In this document: positions 7,243 through 14,075 of the stretch, piece by piece
Layout: each line of letters starts with the position of its first letter
How positions within the stretch are numbered: position 1 is the first letter of the stretch
Assembly (NCBI GenBank): GCA_003225595.1
Contig: QIAR01000107.1
Location: 1-14,595 of the forward strand
Length of the DNA: 14,595 bases
Direction of reading: 5' to 3'
Source: Acidobacteriota bacterium
Lineage (GTDB): Bacteria > Acidobacteriota > Terriglobia > Terriglobales > Acidobacteriaceae
Translations under genes and position numbers: made by a program
The notes under the pieces: generated by a model
Database searches by the model: none
Seen by the model: the letters and a program-made list of their open reading frames with translations, nothing else
Told to the model about the DNA's origin: nothing

Positions 7243-8316
7243 TCAGAAGATCTTTACGTGGAAAGTCAAATACCTCTTGGGATTCTCACGGATGGATTTG
7301 ACCAGCCCGCGGGTCTCTACCAGCATTTGGTCGGAGTTATTGTAAAGCGCCGGATCCTTGAGCAGCCTGCCAAACGTGCCTTCTCCGGCTTCCAGTCGGT
7401 CGGTTAAATCCGAGATCTTATTCATCGTGTTCTGCATCTTATCGGCAAACTGCTGGTCGCGGGCCAACTTGCCGATGGCGCCCTTGCCGGCATTGATGTC
7501 ATCGCTCAGCTTTCTAACATTCGCGATCGTTTCATTGGCATTGTCGTAGAGCTTCGGATCTTTAAGAAACAATCCGGCCGTGCCTTTGCCCTGTTGGAGT
7601 TCATCGATAATGGCGTTGATCTTGTCCACAGCTGCCATCGCTTTGTTGTATGCCTCATCGTTTGCAATCAGTTGCCCGATGCTGCCCTGCCCGTTCTTTA
7701 CTTCGTCCACAATGCCCTTGAACTCGTTCACCGTAGCGTTTACACGATCATAAAGATTGGGATCGTAAATAAACTTGCCAATCGAGCCTTGACCGCTTTC
7801 GACAAAAGCAAGTATGCGGTCGGTGCGCTTGAGTAGGGCATCCATGTTCTGCAATGTGCTTTGACTGGAGCGCACGACGTCCTGAATGTCTGGGTGTTCG
7901 CGAGTGGTAAGCGTATCTCCGCTCTGCGCCTCAGGGCCTTTGGCCATCGAGCTGTCGATATCAATGTAGGTCTCGCCGAGCACCCCGGCGGTTGACAACG
8001 AGGTGACCGAATCTTTGCGCAGCTCGAAGTGATATTTCGTGTTCACCTTCATGGTGACCTCTACCGGCGTGAGCGGCTTGCCGGGTACGACGCGAATGCC
8101 GTTGACATTACCGATGTCCACACCTTGGAGCCGGACGGGAGCGCCATTTCGCAAGCCACTAGAATTGTCGAAATACGATTTGAGAATGATTTTGTGGGTG
8201 AACCACCCGCCGGTGCCGGACATGAGAAAAATCAGGATCATGAGGGTGACGCTGGCGACAATCACCGTCACTCCGACCTTCAGTTGTGACCACTTCAACT
8301 GCTTCTGGCTAGGCAA
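7243..8316 (-). CDS. MlaD/MCE-family lipid-transport substrate-binding protein
   Basis: A 357-residue envelope protein of the MCE family, whose members bind lipid between inner and outer membrane and work with an MlaEF/YrbE-type ABC transporter. An N-terminal membrane anchor spans about residues 13-33 (VGVTVIVASVTLMILIFLM). The MCE domain, about 41-120, shows YFDNSSGLRNGAPVRLQGVDIG and TAGVLGETYIDI. Residues 175-344 are five tandem repeats of exactly 34 residues with a GxGxxGxLxxDPxLYD pattern, ending in a short tail. It starts with TTG: an in-frame TGA lies eight codons upstream, no ATG intervenes, and GGGAG sits five bases before the TTG. No mlaE or mlaF is in the window, so it is an orphan here. 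The spermidine-synthase-like gene upstream is on the same strand, 99 bases away. Confidence 0.92.
   Translation of the reverse strand: MPSQKQLKWSQLKVGVTVIVASVTLMILIFLMSGTGGWFTHKIILKSYFDNSSGLRNGAPVRLQGVDIGNVNGIRVVPGKPLTPVEVTMKVNTKYHFELRKDSVTSLSTAGVLGETYIDIDSSMAKGPEAQSGDTLTTREHPDIQDVVRSSQSTLQNMDALLKRTDRILAFVESGQGSIGKFIYDPNLYDRVNATVNEFKGIVDEVKNGQGSIGQLIANDEAYNKAMAAVDKINAIIDELQQGKGTAGLFLKDPKLYDNANETIANVRKLSDDINAGKGAIGKLARDQQFADKMQNTMNKISDLTDRLEAGEGTFGRLLKDPALYNNSDQMLVETRGLVKSIRENPKRYLTFHVKIF
7285..7794 (-). repeat. Five tandem 34-residue protein repeats in the MlaD-family gene
   Basis: Residues 175-208, 209-242, 243-276, 277-310 and 311-344 align without any gap. Each unit opens with GxGxxG, usually followed by a DP-x-LYD element, and then a helix-forming Asn/Lys/Asp-rich stretch. 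The DNA copies have diverged strongly, so this is an old protein-level repeat and not a recent DNA duplication. The clearest units are GQGSIGKFIYDPNLYD, GKGTAGLFLKDPKLYD and GEGTFGRLLKDPALYN. Confidence 0.9.
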
Positions 8317-8321
8317 GTTTT

Positions 8322-8326
8322 CTCCC
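8322..8326 (-). promoter_or_regulatory. Strong ribosome binding site for the TTG-started MlaD gene
   Basis: GGGAG followed by five bases (AAAAC) and then TTG. It decides the start, because no ATG or GTG exists between the upstream in-frame stop and this TTG. Confidence 0.75.
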
Positions 8327-8415
8327 GAACAATGCCATCATAGCAGTCCTCCGGTGCGGGCAATCGCGAGCGGAATTTGGCTGCATCATAACAGACCGTT
8401 GGGCGGGACTTCACG

Positions 8416-10836
8416 TCAGGAGACGCGCGGCCGTGGAAACTGAAAGAGCGTCAGCGCCAGCAGATATGCTACGGCGCCGCACGCTAGTGTGACAGTCAAC
8501 CCGAAATGGATGGCGATGACCATCGCCAGTACTGAGCCGAGTACGCTTGAGGCGGCATTCATCGCCCAAGCCCACTCCACGGCATTTTCTTCGCATGCAG
8601 TTCCCAGAGCTGTCGTTTGAACCGAGGCCGATGCTGGAAACTCGGAGGCCGGAGTGCTGGCCAAGGCGCGCAGGCCAGTTGGGAAGGGCATCCCCATAGC
8701 AAATCCCAGCGGGACCAGCAGCATACCGCTGACCAGTAGCTTGATCGTGAAGGAGAGGCCTACGAGAGAAACCAGAATTGCGGGCAGCACCAAGACGTAC
8801 AAGAAAATTGCCACTGTGATCACTGTGAGCGGTACCCAGTTCTGCACAGTAGTGGACAGCCAGCGGCGTGAAACAAGGCTGCCGGCTCCGCTTGAAAGCA
8901 GCAGCAGAAAGATCACGACCGTTAAGGCGTAGGTCGGATGCCCAAGGAACAGCACGAACCGCTGGATGAATGCGATCTCCACCAGGATATAACCGAGCCC
9001 GATGGCAACGAAATACAAGAGTGGAAGCACGCGCTGCTTTGTGCGACGGCCGCGCAACGCCAGGGGAATTACCAGAAATGCGAGCACGGCTGCGAGAGAA
9101 ATGATCAGCACTGTACCCAGTACGACCACGCCGAGGTTCACTTTCCAGTCGATGCCTTGCTGCAGATCTTCGTTGAGAATCTGTGCCGTCTTAAGAGTGA
9201 AGAAGAAGAATGGAGCGTTGTCAGTGACCGGCGCGACGTTGTAGGCATAGGTTTGTGCGAAGGTATGCGGATCATTGCGTGCGATGAGTGCCGAGAAGGG
9301 ATTATCCCCGGGAGCAGAAGGCAAATACAGAGGAACGAGTGCGGGATAGCTTTGCAGATGGGCCTCGACGGCCTGTTCTTCTTCCCGGGTGAACGGGCTT
9401 TTCTTGGCTATCACGACCACTGGAATGCCGTCACTGTCCAGATCCCCTTCGGAAACTACCATGAAATTTCGTGCAGGATTGGAAACGCCGAGAGCGTGAA
9501 GTGCTTCCAGCGCGACTGATACCACGCGCAGCGCTTCTCGGGGCTGTTTAAATTCCCAGCGCGTGATCGCGATCATGCCGTCCGATTTCAGATGCTCGAA
9601 ATATTCGCGGAATGCCTCCACGGTGTAGAGATTGTTCTCGCTCAACGCGAACGCGCCCGCGGCGGTAGAAGCCCACGTATCCACGAGGGTCATTTGGACA
9701 ACATCGAAGTGCTGGCGGGTATTGCGCACAAATGAACGGCCGTCGGTGACATGAATGTGCACCTCCGGGCGATCATAAAGGTGATAAGCATATTGCGCGT
9801 AGCGCCCACGCATGATGGTATCGGCGATGATGGGATTAATCTCGATGCCGGTGACGCTGGGGCTGCCATTGGCCACAGCCCGCAGGACGTCCACGCCACC
9901 GCCCGGACCGATGATGGCGTATTCACCGTTGGGCCGCAGCACGTTGGCTAACGCGGGTGGCGCCGACATCAGGTTCTTCTGCCAGACGGTACCCTGCCAC
10001 TTTTGCGGGTCGGCATGCATGATAGAGGTAGACGCGTCAGCATCGATGACGATTGTCTTGGCTGCGCCCTGACGGTCAACCTCGACACGCGAAATCGCGT
10101 TCCACCGCGCGAATTCCACCCATGCAGGATCGCGGAACATGCCCTTGGCATACAGCACATCAATCAACCTGCCTGAATGATTGGCAGTGATGACCAACAG
10201 CAGAGCCATGCTGAGCGCTCCAGCGGTTTTGCGTGCGATGCTGCTGGCTGCCCAAATTGCGCTAGCTACCGCCGTCATCACGCCGGCAAACAACACTGTG
10301 TTCGGTCCGCCGATCCAGTTGAGCAGAGGTACCACGGCGAGGCAGGCTGTAGCGCCTCCCGCCAGGTCCGCGCCATAGATTCTGGGGATGTGCCGGCTTT
10401 CACGCGCGAATATGAGCGAGAACAGGAGGCCAGTGAAAAAGAACGGGATGGCGGCAGAGAGGTAGAGCGTTGTGAGTTTGCCGAAGTTAGTCCAGGAGAG
10501 TTCCAGCGAGACGGGAACGTGCAACACGATTTCGAGCACGACGAAAACGGCCACCGAGTTGATTGCGCAAAGCATCGCGGCCAGTCTGCGGGTTTCGAAT
10601 TTCGCCAGACGCTGCTTGCCGAGATAGGCGAACACTCCGCCCGCGCCTAATCCTAGCAACGCGATCGAAATTGCCAGAAAGGCGAAGTGATAGAAGAGGA
10701 CGACCGAGAAGAGGCGGGTGAGTGCCAATTCCAGAAGCAAGGCTGAAAAGCTCGTCAGCGCCACTCCAAACAGCAGTGCACGTCCTGAGCGATCTACTTG
10801 GGATCCGGGCAGGACGGCGGTTTGGACGGCTGGCAT
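8416..10836 (-). CDS. Polytopic membrane protein with spermidine-synthase-like SAM-binding domain
   Basis: An 806-residue protein in three parts. Residues about 20-220 hold some six to seven membrane helices. Residues about 245-480 form a soluble SpeE-like Rossmann domain with a nucleotide loop GPGGG at 311-314 and preceding G310, an acidic strand end IEINP at 331-335 and TDGRSF at 364-369. Residues about 565-800 hold six or seven further helices, including GYILVEIAFIQRF. Databases often label this architecture 'spermidine synthase', but in the catalytic loop (FDVVQMTLVDTW, 377-388) the first of the two SpeE aspartates aligns with Thr383 and only D386 remains, so aminopropyl transfer is doubtful. 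The ATG at 10836 is chosen; the open frame continues to 11052, but that extension is Arg/Pro-rich and overlaps acpS. There is no Shine-Dalgarno site. It begins 43 bases after acpS and may be co-transcribed with it. Confidence 0.88.
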   Translation of the reverse strand: MPAVQTAVLPGSQVDRSGRALLFGVALTSFSALLLELALTRLFSVVLFYHFAFLAISIALLGLGAGGVFAYLGKQRLAKFETRRLAAMLCAINSVAVFVVLEIVLHVPVSLELSWTNFGKLTTLYLSAAIPFFFTGLLFSLIFARESRHIPRIYGADLAGGATACLAVVPLLNWIGGPNTVLFAGVMTAVASAIWAASSIARKTAGALSMALLLVITANHSGRLIDVLYAKGMFRDPAWVEFARWNAISRVEVDRQGAAKTIVIDADASTSIMHADPQKWQGTVWQKNLMSAPPALANVLRPNGEYAIIGPGGGVDVLRAVANGSPSVTGIEINPIIADTIMRGRYAQYAYHLYDRPEVHIHVTDGRSFVRNTRQHFDVVQMTLVDTWASTAAGAFALSENNLYTVEAFREYFEHLKSDGMIAITRWEFKQPREALRVVSVALEALHALGVSNPARNFMVVSEGDLDSDGIPVVVIAKKSPFTREEEQAVEAHLQSYPALVPLYLPSAPGDNPFSALIARNDPHTFAQTYAYNVAPVTDNAPFFFFTLKTAQILNEDLQQGIDWKVNLGVVVLGTVLIISLAAVLAFLVIPLALRGRRTKQRVLPLLYFVAIGLGYILVEIAFIQRFVLFLGHPTYALTVVIFLLLLSSGAGSLVSRRWLSTTVQNWVPLTVITVAIFLYVLVLPAILVSLVGLSFTIKLLVSGMLLVPLGFAMGMPFPTGLRALASTPASEFPASASVQTTALGTACEENAVEWAWAMNAASSVLGSVLAMVIAIHFGLTVTLACGAVAYLLALTLFQFPRPRVS

Positions 10837-10879
10837 CGTGAGATTATTCAGGAGGCGACAGTCTAGCAGACCTGCGCAT

Positions 10880-11257
10880 TTAGCTTTCCAAGATGACCTG
10901 CGCGATCGCCTGATCGGCGGTGTGCGACAGCGAGAGCGCGGCGTTTTTGGCGCCAAGTTTTGCCGCAAATTCGGCGGCCTTCCCGTGAAACACGACCGCA
11001 GGGCGGCTGCCTGGGCGGCGGGTGACTTCGATGTCCCGCCAGCGAATTCCATAATTCCAGCCCGTGCCGAGCGCCTTCATGGCGGCTTCCTTGGCGGCGA
11101 AACGTGCGGCATAGCGTTCTACGTGATTCGCCTTCGACTGGCAGTACCGAATCTCGCCGTCGGTAAAAATGCGGTGGAGAAAACGGTCCCCGAAGCGCTC
11201 GAGGGCTGCGCGGATGCGCGGGACTTCGGCAATGTCGATGCCGGTGCCGACGATCAT
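10880..11257 (-). CDS. acpS: Holo-[acyl-carrier-protein] synthase
   Basis: Transfers 4'-phosphopantetheine from coenzyme A to the serine of acyl carrier protein, activating fatty acid synthesis. It has 125 residues, the usual length. The signature GTGIDIAEV at 4-12 carries the metal-binding D8, and RFAAKEAAMKALG at 52-64 carries the catalytic K56/E57 pair; LSLSHT near 108-113 is also typical. The ATG at 11257 is preferred to an in-frame TTG at 11275 because the family begins with this MIVGTGID-type strand. No Shine-Dalgarno sequence is present; a weak TGCTACTTT element ends 6 bases before the ATG. In many bacteria acpS follows pdxJ, but here it lies between a DUF488 gene and a membrane protein gene. 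Confidence 0.95.
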   Translation of the reverse strand: MIVGTGIDIAEVPRIRAALERFGDRFLHRIFTDGEIRYCQSKANHVERYAARFAAKEAAMKALGTGWNYGIRWRDIEVTRRPGSRPAVVFHGKAAEFAAKLGAKNAALSLSHTADQAIAQVILES

Positions 11258-11393
11258 GGGTTCAAAGTAGCACAAACGAGAGCCAGACCATGGTGGGATA
11301 TCGCCGAGGCGGTACTGCCCGCCCAGACCAGGGTGTCTGAGCCGACGTGGTCCGTAGCAGGGTCAAATACCCGTACTCCCACCAGCGAAATCC

Positions 11394-11423
11394 GGGTGTG
11401 GGGGCACCCACCCAACACGTGTT
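11394..11423. repeat. Inverted repeat and palindrome after the DUF488 stop
   Basis: Two adjacent symmetric elements lie in the 164-base gap between the DUF488 and acpS genes. AACACGTGTT (11414-11423) is a perfect 10-base palindrome overlapping the DUF488 stop codon. Next to it, GGGTG and CACCC (11394-11398 and 11405-11409) form a 5-bp stem around six bases. No T-run follows, so termination is uncertain. GGGTGCCCC-type strings recur between genes in some Acidobacteriota as I recall, which I cannot verify here. Confidence 0.35.
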
Positions 11424-11952
11424 AAAACAACTGGTCGGACTTGTAAATGAGTTGATCGTTGACGAGGTGCGCCTGAGGAGTGAGTTTGTGCGGTCTCGCC
11501 GGACCCTCGGCATCAATGTGCAAAACAGTATGGCCGTGGGCGACCAGCCAATCGGAGACGAGCATGCGGTGGCAACGGAAGTAAACACGTTCGGCACACA
11601 TGTAGGCGGTACGCCGGCGGCTGGCGAGTTTGATGAGTTCGGAAATGCCGTGCTCGAACGCCGGTGTCAGCATGTAATCGGCGTAGTTGCGAAAGCCGGG
11701 GCTGCGCAGGCCGAGGTTGGGGGAGTCGTCCCTCATCTTCTTGCGGCGTCCTCCGAGTTCTTTCAGCCAGATGTACTCGAGTCCCGCTTTCGGCAGTGCT
11801 TGTTCGAACGATTCGCGATTGAAATGCGGAAGGCGGCGGGAAATAGGGAAAGAGCGAATGTCAATCAGAGTCTTGATGGAGTGCGCCTGCAGGGCTGAGA
11901 TTAGCTCGTCGAGCGTGCGCGTGGCATGGCCGATAGTGTAGAGGGTCGGCAT
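11422..11952 (-). CDS. DUF488 domain protein (long, CHR-motif type)
   Basis: A 176-residue soluble protein of the DUF488 family, whose biochemical role is not established. The family landmarks are all visible: TIGHAT at 6-11, DIRSFP at 31-36, LGGRR at 66-70, a CAE motif at 119-121 and CHR at 127-129 followed by LVSDWLVAHGHTVLHI. The two conserved cysteines (C119, C127) and the conserved Arg and His suggest a redox, metal or ligand site, but this is inference. The start ATG is the first codon of the typical MPTLYTIGH opening; a weak GGTGAG lies a few bases upstream. It is 97 bases downstream of selA on the same strand. It differs clearly from the YeaO-type DUF488 protein encoded near 14.1 kb. 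Confidence 0.9.
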   Translation of the reverse strand: MPTLYTIGHATRTLDELISALQAHSIKTLIDIRSFPISRRLPHFNRESFEQALPKAGLEYIWLKELGGRRKKMRDDSPNLGLRSPGFRNYADYMLTPAFEHGISELIKLASRRRTAYMCAERVYFRCHRMLVSDWLVAHGHTVLHIDAEGPARPHKLTPQAHLVNDQLIYKSDQLF

Positions 11953-12049
11953 AACTCACCACATAATCACCGAGACCCCTGAAGAATGCGCGGCAGGCAG
12001 ACCCGCTAAACAGGTCTTGAGTTCTCTGACTCTGCGTCTTGTGACCAAT

Positions 12050-13489
12050 TCACTCTCGGCCTAGGCGATTCAGAGCGACCGCGATACTTTCATCCTGCTC
12101 CGCAAATACCGTTCGCAGATCCAGCAGCACGCGGCTTTCTTCCACGCGGGCGATGATCGGTGGATCGGAAGCTCGCAAACGGGCGGCGAGTTCGTCGGCG
12201 CTCGATCCCTCACAAGTTACGGCTAGCAGACGCGTTGGCAAGACCGCAGAAGGAGCGGCGCCGCCGCCGATGACGGATTCTCCGTCGATGACCTCTAACG
12301 ACAGTCTCGGCAATCTCACCTTCTGTGTAACAGCCTCTGCCCGTGCGCCGATTTCTTCTTTTGATAAGCGCATAAGCCGCAAAGCGGGAATGGTGTCATG
12401 ATCACGTTTGACGTAGGCCAGCAGCGTGGCTTCCATTGCGGCGTAGGTGAGCTTATCCACGCGCAAGGCGCGGAACAGCGAATTGGACCGCATGCGCGCG
12501 ATGAGATGCGGGCGACCGCTAAGTATGCCGGCCTGGGGCCCGCCCAGAAGTTTGTCACCGCTATAAGTGATGACATCTACGCCGGCGTGGAGGCTGTCAA
12601 TGACCCCCGGCTCACCGCCGATGCCGACCGAACGCAGATCGAAAAGTGCGCCGCTGCCGAGGTCTTCCATTAGGGGGATGCCACGTTTGCGCGAGAGGCT
12701 GACTAATTCTTCGAGCGACGGCTGTTCAGTGAAGCCGCTGATCTGGAAGTTGGAACGATGCACACGGAGCAGCAGTCGGGTGTTCTCGTGGATGGCACCT
12801 TCGTAATCGGTGATGCGGGTCCGGTTAGTGGTGCCGATTTCGCGCAGGATAGCACCCGATTTGGACATGACATCAGGAATGCGGAATGATCCGCCGATCT
12901 CAACCAGTTCGCCGCGGGAGACGATGACCTCGCCGCCTTCGGCCAGAGTGTTCAGCGCGAGCAGCACGGCGGCAGCGTTGTTGTTGACGACAATGCTGGA
13001 AACATTTGCTTGTGTGGTGCGGGCGCCCTCGCCCACGAACTCGTTGTTCAGTAGTTTCTGAAATAACCGGTCCACGTGGACGTCGCGCTTGCCGCGTTCC
13101 CCTGTACTCGTGTCGAATTCCAGGTTCGAGTAGCCGGTCGCGGTCTCACGGATGTGGCCCACAGCGGAATCGGCCAATGGCGCGCGCCCCAGGTTGGTGT
13201 GAAGGATCACGCCTGTGGCGTTGATGACGGTGCGCAGAGAATACGTGAGTGCTCTGCGAAGCTGATGCTCGACCGCGCCGGCGAGACCAGAGAGCGCGAG
13301 GTCAATGTCGGCAGAATCGAGGTGTCCAGCCGAGATTTCTCCGCGCCATTGGGCGAGCACTGCGCGCGCCGCGTCGGCAACCGCAGTGTGGCCTTCGCGA
13401 GCGATGAGAGACGCGATTGCAGCATCGCGCAGCAAATCGTCGACGGAGGGCAGTTTGCGGTAGAGATCGGACCTGGAAGCGGCCTTCAC
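12050..13489 (-). CDS. selA: L-seryl-tRNA(Sec) selenium transferase
   Basis: PLP enzyme that converts seryl-tRNA(Sec) to selenocysteinyl-tRNA(Sec) using selenophosphate. It has 479 residues, close to the usual 460. The N-terminal tRNA-binding region begins with LYRKLPSVDDLL at 9-20. INATGVILHTNLGRAPL at 89-105, VVNNNAAAV at 167-175 and EIGTTNRT at 217-224 are typical. The PLP lysine is K313 in the YSGDKLLGGPQAG motif. A stretch of about ten extra residues precedes VVNNNAAAV compared with E. coli SelA. The start is GTG; an in-frame ATG does not exist nearby, there is no Shine-Dalgarno site, and an extended -10 (TGTGATAAT) ends 8 bases before it. Neither selB nor a tRNA-Sec gene is visible next to it in this window. 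Confidence 0.97.
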   Translation of the reverse strand: MKAASRSDLYRKLPSVDDLLRDAAIASLIAREGHTAVADAARAVLAQWRGEISAGHLDSADIDLALSGLAGAVEHQLRRALTYSLRTVINATGVILHTNLGRAPLADSAVGHIRETATGYSNLEFDTSTGERGKRDVHVDRLFQKLLNNEFVGEGARTTQANVSSIVVNNNAAAVLLALNTLAEGGEVIVSRGELVEIGGSFRIPDVMSKSGAILREIGTTNRTRITDYEGAIHENTRLLLRVHRSNFQISGFTEQPSLEELVSLSRKRGIPLMEDLGSGALFDLRSVGIGGEPGVIDSLHAGVDVITYSGDKLLGGPQAGILSGRPHLIARMRSNSLFRALRVDKLTYAAMEATLLAYVKRDHDTIPALRLMRLSKEEIGARAEAVTQKVRLPRLSLEVIDGESVIGGGAAPSAVLPTRLLAVTCEGSSADELAARLRASDPPIIARVEESRVLLDLRTVFAEQDESIAVALNRLGRE

Positions 13490-13497
13490 AAGGGATG

Positions 13498-13506
13498 ATT
13501 ATCACA
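13498..13506 (-). promoter_or_regulatory. Extended -10-like element before selA
   Basis: Read on the minus strand, TGTGATAAT contains GATAAT (5 of 6 matches to TATAAT) with the TGn extension. It ends 8 bases before the GTG start, leaving no room for a ribosome binding site. A good -35 box is not seen at normal spacing. Confidence 0.4.
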
Positions 13507-13570
13507 TGGCAGAGCGGGAGCCAGTGATCAACCCTTGCGGCTCGCCTGCCGAGAGCGTGGGGCTCTGTGT

Positions 13571-13978
13571 TCACAGGGTATGCATGTAAGCCAAAAGGTC
13601 TTGGATTTGCTGCTCACTAAGGACTTGGCCGAAGCCCTGCATTTTGCTTCGACCAAAGCGGATGATTTCGCCGACGCGTTCGTCATTCGCTGGCAGTCCG
13701 CTGATGGGGAGGTAAGGCTTTTTGAAAACACCTTTCATACTCGGCCCTTTCTTGCCGCGGGTGGAGTAGGGCTCGTGGCAACGATCGCAGTAATTGTCGT
13801 AGACGCGGCGACCGGCGGCTTCTTGCGGGTTGAGGCCGAGTTCAGTGTCGCTCTTGCGGCGCTCGACAGAGCAGGCGGGTAACGAGAGAACGATTGCTAC
13901 AGGAACACAAAGACACAGAGCAGATTTCAAATTGAAGATCTCAGAGTTCAGAATTGATAAGGCATGGGAAAGCCGCAT
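13571..13978 (-). CDS. Lipoprotein mono-haem cytochrome c
   Basis: A 135-residue class I cytochrome c expected in the periplasm, anchored by lipid. The signal sequence ends in a lipobox, LPAC, with the lipidated cysteine at C36. The haem motif is CDRCH (C64, C67, H68) and the likely axial methionine is M113 in SKMQGFGQVLSEQQIQDLLAYM, the standard C-terminal helix. The ATG at 13978 has TTGAGG four bases upstream on the coding strand. An internal TTG at 13930 would give a shorter, more standard 19-residue lipoprotein signal (KSALCLCVPVAIVLSLPAC), so the true start is not settled. It probably carries electrons in a respiratory or detoxifying chain; no oxidase or dehydrogenase partner lies beside it. 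It is 81 bases upstream of selA and divergent from the YeaO-type gene. Confidence 0.9.
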   Translation of the reverse strand: MRLSHALSILNSEIFNLKSALCLCVPVAIVLSLPACSVERRKSDTELGLNPQEAAGRRVYDNYCDRCHEPYSTRGKKGPSMKGVFKKPYLPISGLPANDERVGEIIRFGRSKMQGFGQVLSEQQIQDLLAYMHTL

Positions 13979-14059
13979 CTTGCCTCAAGGAATCCCTATA
14001 TTGAAATTTATCCTACCTTCCACAGAACTATTTGTTCCCGACGTAAAATGAGGAAACAC

Positions 14060-14065
14060 AATAAT
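14060..14065 (+). promoter_or_regulatory. -10-like box before the YeaO-type gene
   Basis: AATAAT (5 of 6 matches to TATAAT) ends 10 bases before the ATG at 14076. No Shine-Dalgarno sequence lies between them. A second candidate, TAAAAT at 14044-14049, is also possible. Confidence 0.25.
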
Positions 14066-14075
14066 AGTGCAAGCC

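Noticed and set aside
7285..7794. Possible CRISPR or DNA tandem repeat in the MlaD gene
   Set aside because: The periodicity of 102 bases exists only at protein level; the DNA units are too diverged and there are no spacers.
8938..9519. A 193-codon open frame on the plus strand
   Set aside because: It is antisense to the SAM-binding and downstream segments of the membrane protein and has no family features.
10837..11052. A 72-residue N-terminal extension of the spermidine-synthase-like protein
   Set aside because: It is Arg/Pro/Ser-rich, overlaps the well-supported acpS gene in another frame, and the normal protein begins cleanly at the ATG at 10836.
10718..11425. A 235-codon open frame on the plus strand
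   Set aside because: It lies antisense across acpS and the start of the membrane protein gene and has no recognisable domain; it is a by-product of GC-rich coding on the other strand.
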